Assembly (NCBI GenBank): GCA_015063885.1
Contig: SVTH01000004.1
Coordinates: forward strand, 124,001 to 188,000
From: Oscillospiraceae bacterium
GTDB lineage: Bacteria; Bacillota; Clostridia; Oscillospirales; CAG-382
Direction: 5' to 3'
Length of the DNA stretch: 64,000 bases
This document shows, one piece after another, positions 63,346 to 64,000 of the stretch. The notes below the pieces were generated by a model. The model saw only the letters and a program-made list of their open reading frames with translations. It had not been told where the DNA came from and made no database searches. Each line of letters begins with the position of its first letter. The first letter of the stretch is position 1. Made by a program: the position numbers and the translations under genes.

Positions 63346-64000
63346 TTATCCTTCCTTTCCGGGATACTTTCCTTCTGCGATCAGGGAAGCGATGTATTCT
63401 TCCACCACCGCCTTATCATCCTTATAAGTAACGCCGTACCACTTTGCGCCGGTCTTCACAACCTGCAAGGGCTTGCCGCACTTCTTACTGTATTCCCAAA
63501 CCGCCGTGGGGAGGTAATACTCCTGCTTCATGGGATCCTTCAGATCCTCCAGGAAGCTTACAAACCCTTCCGCCGCAGAGGCAAGGAATCCTTCCGTCAG
63601 CGCCCAGGCGTTCATGGAAACGATGGCATCCTCGGAAACGGGGTGCCATACCTCGTCCTCCAGGTAAGCGGTGGAGCCGTCTGCCTGTCTTGCGATCTTG
63701 GTGCGCTCGTTGATGGCATCAAGATACCCCTCGGGAGATACCTCACAAACCCCTCTGGCAACGGTGCCGTTCTCCGTCAGAGTGTTTTTCAGAACGAATC
63801 CCGCCATGCATCCGCAAGCCTGCTTGCTTTCATCTGCCAGGAAATCGTGCATGATGGCAAAGGTCTCCTCGCCGTAAAGGTCGTCGGCGTTCACCACGGC
63901 AATACCGCCTTCGTTCTCACCCAGTACCTGGCGTGCCGCCAGAACTGCGTGGCCGGTACCCCACTGCTTTACACGTCCTTCGGGAACGGTAAAGCCTGCG
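63346..64000 (-). CDS. Sugar-nucleotidyltransferase-like protein, 5' end cut by window
   Basis: About 218 residues of the C-terminal part. The visible start (KQWGTGHAVLAARQVLGENE) followed by VNADDLYGEETF fits the NTP-transferase fold, with the metal-binding Asp pair in NADDLYG. It ends KYPGKEG. The N-terminal nucleotide-binding GxGTR loop is outside the window. Likely makes or senses an NDP-sugar; co-transcribed with the ROK kinase, with a promoter upstream of the window. Confidence 0.8.
   Translation of the reverse strand, partial: AGFTVPEGRVKQWGTGHAVLAARQVLGENEGGIAVVNADDLYGEETFAIMHDFLADESKQACGCMAGFVLKNTLTENGTVARGVCEVSPEGYLDAINERTKIARQADGSTAYLEDEVWHPVSEDAIVSMNAWALTEGFLASAAEGFVSFLEDLKDPMKQEYYLPTAVWEYSKKCGKPLQVVKTGAKWYGVTYKDDKAVVEEYIASLIAEGKYPGKEG

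Overview
The window reads as core chromosome of a Gram-positive member of the class Clostridia (Bacillota), most likely a gut-type lineage near Oscillospirales. This rests on gene content: the unbroken S10-spc-alpha ribosomal cluster with adk, map, a KOW protein and infA inside it; a RemA/YicC/omega/PriA/Def/Fmt/RsmB/RlmN/PP2C/PASTA-kinase/RsgA block; zinc-binding forms of S14, S4 and adenylate kinase; IreB; and strong AGGAGG ribosome binding sites. The placement is inference; no rRNA gene is present to test it.

Layout. 1-1205 (minus) is an AGE-family sugar epimerase, with a back-to-back promoter pair separating it from a plus-strand run at 1388-11535: BspA-type lipoprotein, alaS, HIT protein, ComEC-like channel, holA, RNase M5, mtaB and an unknown gene. 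11523-15649 holds a HAD phosphatase (minus), an unknown zinc-ribbon membrane protein (plus), and TSCPD protein plus phosphohexomutase (minus). 15835-31437 is the ribosomal cluster: promoter, a structured leader of about 180 nt, 31 genes from rpsJ to rplQ, and an intrinsic terminator. 31499-36367 (plus) holds an unknown gene, a penicillin-recognising-fold lipoprotein, nagB, an RluA-type pseudouridine synthase and a small membrane protein. 36422-50556 (minus) is a probable 15-gene transcription unit running from a DUF5685 gene to pssA. 50828-58852 (plus) holds dgt, dnaG, rpoD, pheS, pheT, ireB and a small unknown gene. 58942-62283 (plus) holds a HAD hydrolase, a MATE exporter and RtcB. 62412-64000 (minus) holds a ROK kinase and a truncated nucleotidyltransferase.

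How the genes fit together. Nearly everything serves translation (ribosomal proteins, IF-1, AlaRS, PheRS, formyltransferase, deformylase, Met aminopeptidase, RsgA, RlmN, RsmB, MtaB, RNase M5), replication (HolA, PriA, DnaG, dGTPase), transcription (alpha, omega, sigma-70) and envelope signalling. For signalling, the PASTA kinase and PP2C phosphatase sit together, and IreB, a known kinase substrate in enterococci, lies 18 kb away. Amino-sugar chemistry appears at nagB, the AGE epimerase, the ROK kinase and the phosphohexomutase.

No phage, insertion sequence, CRISPR array or defence island was seen, and I found no new multi-gene system. The points most worth a second look are local: infA apparently starting at CTG; a beta-lactamase-fold lipoprotein with Cys in place of the catalytic Ser; a ComEC whose C-terminal metallo-hydrolase domain has lost its metal ligands; a dispersed intergenic double-hairpin element in three copies; a foldable, possibly attenuating, rpsJ leader; a recurring TTGCAA -35 box; and several unrecognised genes inside otherwise canonical operons.
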